From Alsobacter ponti (lineage in GTDB: Bacteria > Pseudomonadota > Alphaproteobacteria > Rhizobiales > Beijerinckiaceae), in NCBI RefSeq assembly GCF_024294805.1, contig NZ_JANCLU010000023.1, positions 1-64,000 on the forward strand: DNA of 64,000 nt. The letters are read 5' to 3'. The notes under the pieces were generated by a model. The model ran no database searches and had not been told where the DNA came from. It worked only from the letters and a program-made list of their open reading frames with translations. This document shows positions 18,949 to 29,227 of the stretch, piece by piece. A program made the translations under genes and the position numbers. How positions within the stretch are numbered: the stretch's first letter is position 1; each line of letters starts with the position of its first letter.

Positions 18949-20172
18949 ATGAAGATCACCGAGGTCAAGACGTTCCTGATGCACGCCGGCGCGCCCAACC
19001 TGAAAAGGTGGGCGGCGGACGGCTCGTTCGGCCATGAATCCTTCTCCAAGAATCTCACCGGCACGCGCAACTGGCTGTTCGTGAAGGTCTACACGGACGA
19101 GGGCGTCACCGGCATCGGCGAATGCTCCGGCTGGCCCCGCGTCATCCAGACGGCGGTGCAGGATCTCAGCCGCTTGCTGATCGGCGAGGACCCGACCCAT
19201 ATCGAGCGCATCTGGCAGAAAATGGCGATCGCCATCATGGGCCACGGCATGACCGGCACGGTCGGCGCCGGCGCCATGACGGGCATCGACATGGCCCTGT
19301 GGGACATCAAGGGCAAGGCGCTCGGCGTGCCCGTCTGGAACCTGCTGGGCGGCAAGATCCGCGACCGCATCCGCATCTACGGACACGCCAACACCGCCGA
19401 AGCGGCGCTCAGCCTCAAGGAACGCGGCGTCACTGCCATCAAGTGCGGCGGGGTGTCCAACCCAGTGAAGAAGGTCGCCATGCTGCGCGAGGCGGTGGGC
19501 GACGAGGTGGACATCGCCATCGACCTGCACGGCCCGCCGTGGCTGACGCCCGCCGACGCCGCACAGGTCTGCCGCGCGCTGGAGCCGTTCAACATGATGT
19601 GGGTCGAGGACCCCGTCGCGCCGGAGAACCTGGAGGGCTTCCGCCGCATCCGCGAGCATTCCAGCGTGACGCTGGCGGCCGGCGAGCGCCAGGCCACCAT
19701 CTTCGGCGAGCGCGAGCTGATCGAGCGCGAGCTGGTCGACGTCATCCAGCCCGACACCGGACGCGCCGGCGGCATCACCCAGATGAAGAAGATCGCCGCG
19801 ATGGCGGAGGCGCACCATATCGGTTTCGCCCCGCACTCGGGCTCGCTCGGTCCAGTGGCCGAATACGCCGCGCTGCACGTGCTCTCCGCCATTCCGAACG
19901 GCCTGATCCTGGAGCGCATCGAGGACGACTGGGAAGGCCGCGAAAAAACCGTGATCCCGCACCCGCGCTCGCAGGACGGGCATCTGCTGGTGCCGGACGC
20001 GCCGGGCCTCGGCGTCGACATCGACGAGGCGTTCGTCGCCCAGTTCCCGAGCGAGGGCAACGTGTCGATCCCGATCAGCGAGGCGTCCGGCTCCTATGCC
20101 GAGGGCACGTTCCGCGAGCACGTCTACGTGCAGACGCGGACGCGCCGCGCCCGCTACTTCAAGGACACGTGA
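18949..20172 (+). CDS. Mandelate racemase/muconate lactonizing-like acid-sugar enzyme
   Basis: Enolase-superfamily enzyme of 407 residues, probably an acid-sugar dehydratase. Candidate catalytic and metal residues are Lys165 in AIKCGG, Asp192 and His194 in IDLHG, Glu220 in VEDP, Glu246 in AAGER, Asp269 in PDTGRAGG and His296 in APHSG. The DLHG/GER/PHS pattern resembles the D-galactonate and related dehydratase groups. The substrate cannot be assigned without comparison to characterised members. It follows the ATPase gene by 17 bp, so it is co-transcribed with the importer and probably acts on the imported compound. It differs clearly from the second enolase next to it. Confidence 0.85.
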   Translation: MKITEVKTFLMHAGAPNLKRWAADGSFGHESFSKNLTGTRNWLFVKVYTDEGVTGIGECSGWPRVIQTAVQDLSRLLIGEDPTHIERIWQKMAIAIMGHGMTGTVGAGAMTGIDMALWDIKGKALGVPVWNLLGGKIRDRIRIYGHANTAEAALSLKERGVTAIKCGGVSNPVKKVAMLREAVGDEVDIAIDLHGPPWLTPADAAQVCRALEPFNMMWVEDPVAPENLEGFRRIREHSSVTLAAGERQATIFGERELIERELVDVIQPDTGRAGGITQMKKIAAMAEAHHIGFAPHSGSLGPVAEYAALHVLSAIPNGLILERIEDDWEGREKTVIPHPRSQDGHLLVPDAPGLGVDIDEAFVAQFPSEGNVSIPISEASGSYAEGTFREHVYVQTRTRRARYFKDT

Positions 20173-20219
20173 GACGGCGCGGCGGCGCGTCGTCTCCCGC
20201 GGAACAACAAGGCTGAGCG

Positions 20220-21422
20220 ATGAAGATCGAGAGACTGCGCGCCTTCATGTCGCGCGACAAGGACCGTCCGCGCGTCGTGATCGCGATGGACACCGACCAG
20301 GGCGTCACCGGCTGGGGCGAGTGCTACAACCACGGGCCTGACAAGGCGCTGTTCCCGCTGCTCGACTACCTGATGACCTTCCTGGTCGGCAAGGATCCGC
20401 GCCGGATCGAGTTCCTGATCCACTATTTGATGCAGCAGACCCGCTTTCCTCCGGGCGCGCTGGGGCTCGCCGCCATCTCGGCGCTCGACCACTGCATGTG
20501 GGACATCTCGGCCAAGGCGCTCGGCGTGCCGGTGTACCAGCTGCTCGGCGGCCATGCCCGCGACCGCGTTCGCGTCTACGCCGGCGTCTACACCGCCCCC
20601 GACCCCGGCGCTGCCCGCGAGGAGCTGGACCGGCTGAACGAGCAGTGGGGCCTCACCGCCTTCAAGCTGTCGCCCTACCGCATCAACATGCACCGCAACC
20701 GGTGGGGCGAGGTGGTGCGCACCAGCGCCGAATACTTCCGCCAGCTGCGCGAGACCGTGCGCTCCGACTACGAGATCGCCTTCGACGCCCACGCCAAGAT
20801 CTTCGAGCCGGCGCAGGCCATGCAGCTCGGCAACGCGCTGGCGCCCTACGATCCGCTGTTCTTCGAGGAGCCCATCCGGCCGGAGAACTTCGAGGCCTGG
20901 GGCGAGTTGAAGCGAGGGCTCAGCTGCACGCTGGCCACCGGCGAGTCGCTCTACAGCCGCTTCGAGTTCCTGCGCCTGCTGCAGGTCCGCGGCGCGGACA
21001 TCATCCAGCCCGACATCTGCGTCGTCGGCGGCCTCCTGGAAATGCGCAAGATCGCCGCCCTCGCCGAAGCGCACTTCGTCAGCGTCGCCCCGCACAACCC
21101 GATGGGCCCGCTGGCCACCGCGGTGAACCTGCACTTCTGCGCCGCGCAGCCGAATTTCCGCATCCTCGAATACCGCCTGCCGCATGGGCCGGGTTACGTT
21201 TTCGGGACGGGGTCGGGCGAGGCGCCGACCGCCGACCAGAAGCTGCAGGGCGCCTGGTACGTGAAGGATCCCTACCTCCCCAAGGACGGCTATCTCGAGC
21301 TGCGGCCGGACCGGCCGGGCTGGGGCGTCGAGATGGACGAGGACTTGCTCGGGACCGAGGACTACGTCCACTGGGAGCGCAAGGTCCAGGTCAAGCCGGA
21401 CGGGTCCACCGCCTACGTTTGA
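20220..21422 (+). CDS. D-galactonate dehydratase-like enolase-superfamily enzyme
   Basis: Second acid-sugar dehydratase-type protein of the operon, 400 residues. Key residues are Lys149 in TAFKLSPY, Asp189 and His191 in FDAHAK, Glu216 in FEEPIRPEN, Glu242 in ATGES, Asp265 in IIQPDICVVGG and His292 in APHNPMGPLATA. The PHNPxGP signature is typical of the galactonate-dehydratase/RspA-like branch. Having two dehydratases in one operon suggests two stereoisomeric acids or two consecutive steps. It starts 47 bp after its neighbour with a modest ribosome-binding site. The exact substrate is unknown. Confidence 0.85.
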   Translation: MKIERLRAFMSRDKDRPRVVIAMDTDQGVTGWGECYNHGPDKALFPLLDYLMTFLVGKDPRRIEFLIHYLMQQTRFPPGALGLAAISALDHCMWDISAKALGVPVYQLLGGHARDRVRVYAGVYTAPDPGAAREELDRLNEQWGLTAFKLSPYRINMHRNRWGEVVRTSAEYFRQLRETVRSDYEIAFDAHAKIFEPAQAMQLGNALAPYDPLFFEEPIRPENFEAWGELKRGLSCTLATGESLYSRFEFLRLLQVRGADIIQPDICVVGGLLEMRKIAALAEAHFVSVAPHNPMGPLATAVNLHFCAAQPNFRILEYRLPHGPGYVFGTGSGEAPTADQKLQGAWYVKDPYLPKDGYLELRPDRPGWGVEMDEDLLGTEDYVHWERKVQVKPDGSTAYV

Positions 21423-21529
21423 GCCACCGGGGGGGCGCGGCGATGCGTCCCGCCCCCCTGTTCCGGCGCCGCCCCGGCGTGTAGGAGTTGGTTTCGCCTC
21501 CGCCCTCGCCGAAAGCCGCCCGCGCTCCG

Positions 21530-22765
21530 ATGACCGCCCCAGCCACTCCCGCCCCGATCCTCACCGGCTGGGCGGTCCTGCGCATTCCCGACTACCGGTT
21601 CTTCATCGGGTCCCGCCTGCTCGCCGGCCTGGCGCTGCAAATGCAGAATGTCGGCATCGGGTGGTTCGTGTACGACCGCACGAACAGCGCGCTCGCCCTG
21701 GGCCTGACCGGCCTCGCGGCCTTCGCCCCCGCGCTGGGGCTGGCGCTGGTGACCGGCCACGTCGCCGACCAGTTCGACCGAAGGCGGATCGTCGCGGTCT
21801 GCCACGCGGCGACGGCGCTCGCCGCCGCCGGGCTGCTGTGGTGCGTATGGACACCCGACAGCCCCATCTGGCTCGTCTACGCCTTCGTGACGCTGGTGGG
21901 CGCCAGCCGCGCATTCGGCAACCCCGCGAGTCAGGCCCTGCTGCCCAATCTTGTTCCGAGAGACGGCTTCGGCGCGGCGGTGAGCCTCAACGCCTCGATC
22001 ATGCAGTCGTCGATCATCATGGGCCCGGCCGTCGGCGGCCTGCTCTACGCGGTCGGCCCTTCCGCCGTTTTCGCGGCGGCCTTCGCCTGCTTCGTGGTCG
22101 CTGCTCTGCTGGTCACGATGATCCGCGCGCGGCAGGCGAAGACGCCGCGTGAGAAGGTAACGCTCGATATCCTCCTCGCGGGCCTGCGCTTCATCAAGTC
22201 GCGTCCCGTGGTGCTGGGCGCGATCTCGCTCGACCTGTTCGCGGTTCTGCTCGGCGGGGCGACGGCGCTGCTGCCGATCTTCGCCCGCGACATCCTCCAC
22301 ACCGGTCCGTGGGGCCTGGGCCTGCTGCGCAGCATGCCTGCGCTTGGCGCGGTGCTGATGTCGCTGTTGCTGACGCACCGGCCGATCCAGGCGCGCGCCG
22401 GCCGGCGCCTGTTCCAGGCCGTCGGCGTGTTCGGCGTCGCGACCATCGTCTTCGGGCTGTCGTCGAGCCTCCTGCTGTCGGCCCTGGCGCTGGTCGCGCT
22501 GGGGTCGGCGGACATGGTCAGCGTCTATGTGCGCCACACCCTGGTGCAGGGCGACACGCCGGACGCCATGCGCGGCCGCGTCTCGGCGGTCAACAGCGTC
22601 TTCATCGGCGCGTCGAACGAGCTGGGAGAGTTCGAGTCGGGCGTGCTCGCCGCGCTGGTGGGCCCGGTCGCGGCGGTGGTGATCGGCGGCGTCGGCACTC
22701 TGCTCGTCGCCGCCACGTGGATGAAGCTCTTCCCGGACCTGCGCAACCGCGACAGGCTGATCTGA
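21530..22765 (+). CDS. MFS transporter, EntS-like
   Basis: Major facilitator protein of 411 residues with about 11-12 hydrophobic segments. The loop after the second helix contains GHVADQFDRRRIV, the MFS motif A. It resembles the EntS/MefA-like group of exporters (GWAVLRIPDYRFFIGSRL at the N-terminus, RGRVSAVNSVFIGASNELGEFESG near the C-terminus). Small organic compounds or siderophores are typical cargo, and no substrate can be inferred. The start is uncertain: ATG at 21530 lacks a clear ribosome-binding site, whereas a TTG at 21488 sits directly on an AGGAG and would add 14 residues. It lies 107 bp after the enolase gene and may belong to the same operon. Confidence 0.82.
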   Translation: MTAPATPAPILTGWAVLRIPDYRFFIGSRLLAGLALQMQNVGIGWFVYDRTNSALALGLTGLAAFAPALGLALVTGHVADQFDRRRIVAVCHAATALAAAGLLWCVWTPDSPIWLVYAFVTLVGASRAFGNPASQALLPNLVPRDGFGAAVSLNASIMQSSIIMGPAVGGLLYAVGPSAVFAAAFACFVVAALLVTMIRARQAKTPREKVTLDILLAGLRFIKSRPVVLGAISLDLFAVLLGGATALLPIFARDILHTGPWGLGLLRSMPALGAVLMSLLLTHRPIQARAGRRLFQAVGVFGVATIVFGLSSSLLLSALALVALGSADMVSVYVRHTLVQGDTPDAMRGRVSAVNSVFIGASNELGEFESGVLAALVGPVAAVVIGGVGTLLVAATWMKLFPDLRNRDRLI

Positions 22766-22771
22766 GCGCGA

Positions 22772-23686
22772 TCAGGCGACGGCGCGCCCCCGCGCACGCC
22801 CAGTCGCGGCCTCCTGGGGCTCGGCCGCCGGTACGCGCGATCCGCCGCGCAGCGCGGCGCGGATCTCCTCGGCCAGCACGTCCGCCTCGGGCGTGTGCTG
22901 GCCGCGCGCCTCGATGACGCCGATGCGGTTGGGGCCGAGCTCCGGCAGGTCGGCGTCCTCGTCGATGACGCGCATTCCTGGCCGCATGGCGCTGCGCGGC
23001 ATCACCGTCACGGCGAGTCCGGCGAGCACCACCGGCGCGATGGCGGCCTGGCTGGCCGAGGCGAGCATCTGCCGCCACGCAATGCCCCGCTCGTTGAGCG
23101 CCGCCACGGCGCGGGCGCGCCAGGCGCAGGTTGGGCCCGAGAGCGCGAGCGGAAGCGGACGCTGCTCGTACACACGGGAGCTGCCGCCGGCCACCCAGTG
23201 CAGCGCCTCCTCGCGCAGCACCTCGATGTCGCTCAGCACCGCGCAGGAGGTGACGACCGCCATGTCGAGCTCGCGCGAGGCGACGCGCTCGGCGAGCGGC
23301 ACGGAGTTCTCGCACACCACCGAGACCTCGACGAGGGGGTGCCGATAGCTGAACCGGGTGAGGATGTCGGGCAGGAACGTTTCGGCGTAGTCGTCGGGGA
23401 TACCGAGCCTGATGCGTCCGCCCAGAGCCTTGTTGGACACGGTGGCGAAGGCGGCCGCCTCGATCTGCAGCATCTGGCGCGCGTAGTCGATCAGCTTCTC
23501 GCCGTCCTCGGACAGCTTGACCCCGCGGCCCTGCTTGAGGAAGAGCGCGCGACCGAGCTGCTCTTCCAGCCGGCGAATATGCATCGAGACGGCGGATTGC
23601 GTCTTGTTCACGCGCTCGGCGGCGCGGGTGAAGCTGCCCGTGTCGACGATGGAGACGAAGCTGCGGAGCTGGTCGGTGTCGAGCAT
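22772..23686 (-). CDS. LysR-family transcriptional regulator
   Basis: LysR-type regulator of 304 residues. The N-terminal winged HTH reads FVSIVDTGSFTRAAERVNKTQSAVSMHIRRLEEQLG, from about residue 10, and a periplasmic-binding-like effector domain follows from about residue 90. The C-terminal 20 residues are Ala/Arg-rich and family-atypical. It converges with the MFS gene, with 6 bp between stops, and diverges from the DUF1127 gene. Its target could be the MFS gene, the DUF1127 gene or a distant locus, since classical LysR targets are divergent. Effector unknown. Confidence 0.9.
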   Translation of the reverse strand: MLDTDQLRSFVSIVDTGSFTRAAERVNKTQSAVSMHIRRLEEQLGRALFLKQGRGVKLSEDGEKLIDYARQMLQIEAAAFATVSNKALGGRIRLGIPDDYAETFLPDILTRFSYRHPLVEVSVVCENSVPLAERVASRELDMAVVTSCAVLSDIEVLREEALHWVAGGSSRVYEQRPLPLALSGPTCAWRARAVAALNERGIAWRQMLASASQAAIAPVVLAGLAVTVMPRSAMRPGMRVIDEDADLPELGPNRIGVIEARGQHTPEADVLAEEIRAALRGGSRVPAAEPQEAATGRARGRAVA

Positions 23687-23821
23687 GGTCGTATCTCAAA
23701 TCGCGATAGATAACATTACAACCATTCGTTAGACCGATCAATGTCCCGGTGGCATGATCCGCAGTGTCAGCCGGGCTTACGGGTGTGGCCACCCGATTCC
23801 GGCCTTTACTGGAGACGGACA
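23687..23821. promoter_or_regulatory. Divergent region between LysR gene and DUF1127 gene
   Basis: A 135-bp spacer that is AT-richer than its surroundings around 23695-23740. This is where autoregulatory LysR sites and both promoters are expected. I see no perfect T-N11-A palindrome to report. Confidence 0.35.
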
Positions 23822-24103
23822 ATGCCTTCCCTCGTGCTTTCCCCCCGCAGGGCTTCGGTCTCGCAGCCCGTCATTCCCTGGTCTCGGATCGGCGCGGCCG
23901 CGCTGCGCGTCGCGCTGTGGCCGGTGCGGTTCTACGCGGCCCGCCGCCAGTTCGCGGCGCTCGCCGCGCTCAACGACCACGAGTTGCACGACATCGGCCT
24001 GTCGCGCACCGACCTGATCAGCGCCACCGCGCTGCCGCGCGATGTCGACCCGACGCAGGAGCTGGCTCGGCTCGTCGCGGCGCGCCGCCATGTCGGGCGC
24101 TGA
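23822..24103 (+). CDS. DUF1127 domain small protein
   Basis: A 93-residue basic protein whose second half carries the DUF1127 (YjiS-like) signature, RQFAALAALNDHELHDIGLSRTDL at about residues 40-63. DUF1127 proteins are common in alphaproteobacteria. A few small members affect phosphate and carbon metabolism or RNA turnover, but the function of this longer version is unknown. It has an arginine-rich stretch before the domain and no membrane segment. The start follows a weak purine-rich site. It diverges from the LysR gene and converges on rpsA, with a strong hairpin between. Confidence 0.8.
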   Translation: MPSLVLSPRRASVSQPVIPWSRIGAAALRVALWPVRFYAARRQFAALAALNDHELHDIGLSRTDLISATALPRDVDPTQELARLVAARRHVGR

Positions 24104-24126
24104 CGGCGCGCCGAAACGATGCGGCC

Positions 24127-24163
24127 AAAAGAAAAGCCCGCGCGGCGACCACCGCGCGGGCTT
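24127..24163 (-). terminator. Terminator of rpsA (possibly bidirectional)
   Basis: A perfect 12-bp stem (AAGCCCGCGCGG and complement) with a six-base loop lies between the convergent DUF1127 and rpsA genes. Read leftward it is followed by TTTTCTTTT, an excellent tail for rpsA. Read rightward the tail is only CTGATTTT, so termination of the DUF1127 transcript is likely but weaker. Confidence 0.85.
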
Positions 24164-24209
24164 CTGATTTTAAAGGGCGGCCCCGCCGAAGCGGCGCCGC
24201 CGGCGAGGA

Positions 24210-25919
24210 TCACTCGCCCTTCTTGGCCTTCTTGAGCGCGGCGCCGAGGATGTCGCCGAGCGAAGCGCCGGCGTCCGCCGAGCCGTACTGGGCGATGGCT
24301 TCCTTCTCCTCGGCCATCTCGAGCGCCTTGATCGACACCTGAACCTTGCGGCTCTTGCGGTCGAACATGGTGACGCGGGCGTCGAGCTTCTCGCCGGCGG
24401 CGAAACGCTCGGGGCGCTGGTCGCCACGGTCGCGGGCCAGCTCGGAACGCTTGATGAAGGTCGTCAGGTCGGTGCCCACGATCTTCACCTCGAGCCCCGA
24501 CTCCTTCACCTCGATGATCTCGCAGGTGACCACGGCGCCCTTCTTGACGTCGCCGGCGGCGGCCGCATCGGCGAAGGGATCGCCGCCGAGCTGCTTGATG
24601 CCGAGCGAGATGCGCTCCTTCTCGACGTCGACGTCAAGCACCTGGGCCTTGACGACGTCGCCCTTCTTGAACTCCTCGATGACCTGCTCGCCCGGACGGT
24701 TCCAGTCGAGGTCGGAGAGGTGGACCATGCCGTCCACGTCGCCTTCCAGGCCGATGAAGAGGCCGAACTCGGTCTTGTTCTTGACCTCGCCTTCCACCAC
24801 GGAGCCGGACGGGAACTTCTCGGCGAAGGCCTCCCACGGGTTCTGCAGCGTCTGCTTGAGGCCGAGCGAGATGCGGCGTTTGACCGGATCCACCTCGAGG
24901 ATCTGCACTTCCACTTCCTGCGAGGTGGAGACGATCTTGCCGGGGTGGACGTTCTTCTTGGTCCACGACATCTCGGAGACGTGGATGAGGCCCTCGATGC
25001 CGGGCTCCAGCTCCACGAACGCGCCGTAGTCGGTGATGTTGGTCACGCGGCCCGAGAAGCGCGCGTTGACCGGGTACTTGGCCTCGATGCCCTCCCACGG
25101 ATCGGCGAGGAGCTGCTTGATGCCGAGCGAGATGCGGTGCGTCTCGTGGTTGATCTTGATGATCTTGACCTTGAGCTGCTGGCCGATGGTGACCACCTCG
25201 GACGGATGGTTGACGCGGCGCCACGCCATGTCGGTGACGTGCAGCAGACCGTCGATCCCGCCGAGGTCGACGAACGCGCCGTACTCGGTGATGTTCTTGA
25301 CGACGCCGTCGACGACCTGGCCTTCCTCGAGGTTGGCGACCAGCTCGGAGCGGGCCTCAGCGCGAGTCTCCTCGAGCACGGTGCGGCGCGACACGACGAT
25401 GTTGCCGCGGCGACGGTCCATCTTCAGGATCTGGAACGGCTGCGGCACGCCCATCAGCGGGGTGACGTCGCGGATCGGACGGATGTCGACCTGCGAGCGC
25501 GGCAGGAACGCCACGGCGCCGTCGAGGTCGACCGTGTAGCCGCCCTTGACCTGGTTGAAGATGACGCCGTTGACCTTCTCGTTGCGCTCATAGGCGGCTT
25601 CGAGCTTGACCCAGCTCTCCTCGCGGCGGGCCTTGTCGCGCGAGATGACGGCTTCGCCGAGGGCGTTCTCGATGCGGTCGAGATAGACCTCGACCTCGTC
25701 GCCGACCTCGATGGCGCCCTCGCGGCCGGGGCCGGAGAACTCGCGCAGGGCGACGCGGCCCTCGGTCTTCAGGCCGACGTCGATAACGGCCATGTCCTTC
25801 TCGATGGCGACGACGCGGCCCTTGATGACGGAGCCCTCGAGCGCGTCGGACTTGCCGAACGACTCGTCGAGCAGCGCCGCGAAGTCCTCGCGGGACGGAT
25901 TCTGGATTGCAGCGGACAT
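24210..25919 (-). CDS. rpsA: 30S ribosomal protein S1
   Basis: S1 binds mRNA and delivers it to the 30S subunit. The 569-residue protein consists of six S1/OB-fold repeats, starting with GSVIKGRVVAIEKDMAVIDVG (from about residue 29) and including repeats with GAFVDLGGIDGLLHVTDMAW and GAFVELEPGIEGLIHVSEMSW. Its length fits alphaproteobacterial S1. It lies downstream of cmk, an arrangement conserved across proteobacteria, with a 205-bp gap that probably contains its own promoter and an autoregulatory leader. The start at 25919 gives MSAAIQNPSREDF, and longer in-frame extensions have no coding character. Confidence 0.97.
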   Translation of the reverse strand: MSAAIQNPSREDFAALLDESFGKSDALEGSVIKGRVVAIEKDMAVIDVGLKTEGRVALREFSGPGREGAIEVGDEVEVYLDRIENALGEAVISRDKARREESWVKLEAAYERNEKVNGVIFNQVKGGYTVDLDGAVAFLPRSQVDIRPIRDVTPLMGVPQPFQILKMDRRRGNIVVSRRTVLEETRAEARSELVANLEEGQVVDGVVKNITEYGAFVDLGGIDGLLHVTDMAWRRVNHPSEVVTIGQQLKVKIIKINHETHRISLGIKQLLADPWEGIEAKYPVNARFSGRVTNITDYGAFVELEPGIEGLIHVSEMSWTKKNVHPGKIVSTSQEVEVQILEVDPVKRRISLGLKQTLQNPWEAFAEKFPSGSVVEGEVKNKTEFGLFIGLEGDVDGMVHLSDLDWNRPGEQVIEEFKKGDVVKAQVLDVDVEKERISLGIKQLGGDPFADAAAAGDVKKGAVVTCEIIEVKESGLEVKIVGTDLTTFIKRSELARDRGDQRPERFAAGEKLDARVTMFDRKSRKVQVSIKALEMAEEKEAIAQYGSADAGASLGDILGAALKKAKKGE

Positions 25920-26124
25920 TGAATCTCCTGGGTGGGTCGCTCTGGACCCGGCGCCGGCGGCTGGTGTTGCGATACGCTCCGTCTCGCCGACGTCCCCGTG
26001 AAATGGATTCGGGGACCACCGCTCATGGGAGCGGGCCGGCGCGAACCGACGATCTGGAGCGTGGTTCAATGCGTGCCAGGGTCGCGCAAGACCGGCGGGT
26101 CTTTCGACCCTGGGGAAGGCGGCC

Positions 26125-26757
26125 TCAGCCCTCTTCCCGCCGCACGGCTTCGACAAAGCCGATCGCGGCCCTGACCGCCTGCTCTATATCCAAAGAGGTG
26201 GTGTCGAGCAAGCGCGCGTCGGCCGCGGCGGCCAGAGGCGCCGCGCTTCGACCGGAATCGCGGGCGTCGCGGCGGCGAATGTCGTCCAGCACTGTTTCGT
26301 AGGTCACCGTCTCGCCGCGCCCGGCGAGTTCGCGGAAGCGGCGGCGCGCCCGCTCTTCCGCCGTGGCCGTGACGAAGATCTTCACCTGCGCGTCCGGGCA
26401 GATCACCGTGCCGATGTCGCGGCCGTCGAGCACCGCGCCCGGCGCCCGCCGGGCGAAGCCACGCTGCCACTCCGTCAGCGCGGCGCGCACGGCCGGGATC
26501 GCCGCCACCACCGAGGCGGCCTCTCCCATTTCCCGTCCGCGCAGGCGCGGGTCGTCCAGCCGGGACGGTTCGAGCGCCTGGGCGGCGCGCACCGCCGCGG
26601 CGTCGTCGTCCAGCTTGTGGTCGAAGTCCATCAGCACGCGCGCCACCGCGCGGTACAGCAGGCCGGTATCGAGATGGGGCAGGCCGTAATGCGCCGCCAG
26701 GCGCTTGGCGAGCGTTCCCTTGCCCGAGGCCGCCGGACCGTCGATAGCGATGATCAT
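26125..26757 (-). CDS. cmk: Cytidylate kinase
   Basis: Phosphorylates CMP and dCMP with ATP, providing CDP/dCDP for RNA, DNA and lipid synthesis. The 210-residue protein has the P-loop GPAASGKGT at residues 7-15, [11 protein letters not shown] (NMP-binding region) and [12 protein letters not shown] with the conserved Arg-Asp. It starts one base after the aroA stop codon, so aroA-cmk are co-transcribed, and rpsA follows. This aroA-cmk-rpsA order is typical for proteobacteria. Confidence 0.96.
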   Translation of the reverse strand: MIIAIDGPAASGKGTLAKRLAAHYGLPHLDTGLLYRAVARVLMDFDHKLDDDAAAVRAAQALEPSRLDDPRLRGREMGEAASVVAAIPAVRAALTEWQRGFARRAPGAVLDGRDIGTVICPDAQVKIFVTATAEERARRRFRELAGRGETVTYETVLDDIRRRDARDSGRSAAPLAAAADARLLDTTSLDIEQAVRAAIGFVEAVRREEG

Positions 26758-26758
26758 G

Positions 26759-28273
<1,515 letters not shown>

Positions 28274-28307
28274 TCACCGTTTTCGAGAAGAGCGAGAGGC
28301 TGGGACC

Positions 28308-28694
28308 GTGGTGAAGCCGGAACTCGGAACCAAGCGGCACTGCCAGAGCTGCGGCGCCAAATTCTACGACCTCAACAAGGATCCGATCATCTGCCCGAAG
28401 TGCGGCGCGGCCTTCGTCGCCGCCGCTGCTCTGCGCGGCCGGCCGGAGGCGGTGGCGGCCCGCCCGGTCGACGACGAGGAGACCGAACTGGAGAGCGCGG
28501 GCGCGCCCGAGATGGTCTCACTCGACGAGGTCGAGGCCGAGGAGAACGAGAAGGACATCCCGATCGACGACGGCGTCGAGATCGAGGACGACATCGCCAC
28601 TGACGACGACACCTTCCTCGAAGAGGAGGAAGAGGGCGACGACGATGTGGCCGACCTGATCGACGGCGACATCGAGGACGACGAAGAAGTCTGA
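28308..28694 (+). CDS. FYDLN acid domain protein (TIGR02300 family)
   Basis: A 128-residue protein of unknown function, conserved in alphaproteobacteria. The N-terminus is a small zinc-ribbon-like motif with CQSCGAKFYDLN and CPKCG (two CxxC pairs, about residues 10-32) containing the name-giving FYDLN. The rest is extremely acidic, with Asp/Glu runs to the C-terminus, and is probably disordered. The start is the first of two GTG codons: it has a GAGAGG site eight bases upstream and gives an N-terminus equal in length to the typical MAKPELGTKR. It diverges from aroA and is followed by tRNA-Ala. Nucleic-acid or ribosome association would fit but is unproven. Confidence 0.85.
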   Translation: MVKPELGTKRHCQSCGAKFYDLNKDPIICPKCGAAFVAAAALRGRPEAVAARPVDDEETELESAGAPEMVSLDEVEAEENEKDIPIDDGVEIEDDIATDDDTFLEEEEEGDDDVADLIDGDIEDDEEV

Positions 28695-28800
28695 TTTTGG
28701 GGGTTGCCGCCGTCGCGGGCGGCGGCTATAGAACCGCGGCCGGCGCACTCGGAGACGAGTTCGACGGCGGGCCGGAACCCAAACCGGCCGCGGAAAGCGT

Positions 28801-28876
<76 letters not shown>

Positions 28877-28905
28877 ACTCCGCCTCCGGCCAATCCCGAA
28901 CGCTG

Positions 28906-28932
28906 ACGCCGCTCCTTCAGGGCGGCGTTTTT
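28906..28932 (+). terminator. Terminator after tRNA-Ala
   Basis: A 7-bp stem ACGCCGC/GCGGCGT with a nine-base loop is followed by TTTTT, 30 bp after the tRNA 3' end and just before the convergent DUF6894 gene. Confidence 0.8.
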
Positions 28933-28948
28933 CGTTGCGTCTCCCCAT

Positions 28949-29200
28949 TCAGTTCGGCTTGCCGCCCTCGATGTCGATGGCCTCGAGGAACGGGAATTCG
29001 AGTACGATCTCGCCGTCCTCGTCGCGCACCTCGAAGCTGCTCGTGAGCCAGTTAACGCTCTGGCCGACCTTGCTGCGCATCAGGCTTCGCGCCGCCTTGC
29101 GCGCCGCCTCCCACGCGCGGTCGGCGTCCGGAAGCTCCTGGCCTTCGGTGTCGGGGAGGAGACGTCCGTCGATCGACAGGTTGAAGAAGTAGCGGGGCAT
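28949..29200 (-). CDS. DUF6894 family small protein
   Basis: An 83-residue protein starting MPRYFFNLSIDGR with DTEGQELPDADRAWEAARKAAR in the middle, the pattern of DUF6894 proteins. These are frequent in Hyphomicrobiales, often several copies per genome, and have no known function. It is probably cytoplasmic, since no signal or membrane segment is seen. The ATG at 29200 is preceded on its strand by a GAGGGGAGC purine-rich site. It is the downstream member of a leftward run of small unknown genes (29228-30610). Confidence 0.8.
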   Translation of the reverse strand: MPRYFFNLSIDGRLLPDTEGQELPDADRAWEAARKAARSLMRSKVGQSVNWLTSSFEVRDEDGEIVLEFPFLEAIDIEGGKPN

Positions 29201-29227
29201 GCTCCCCTCGCGACGGGCCTGCGCGTT

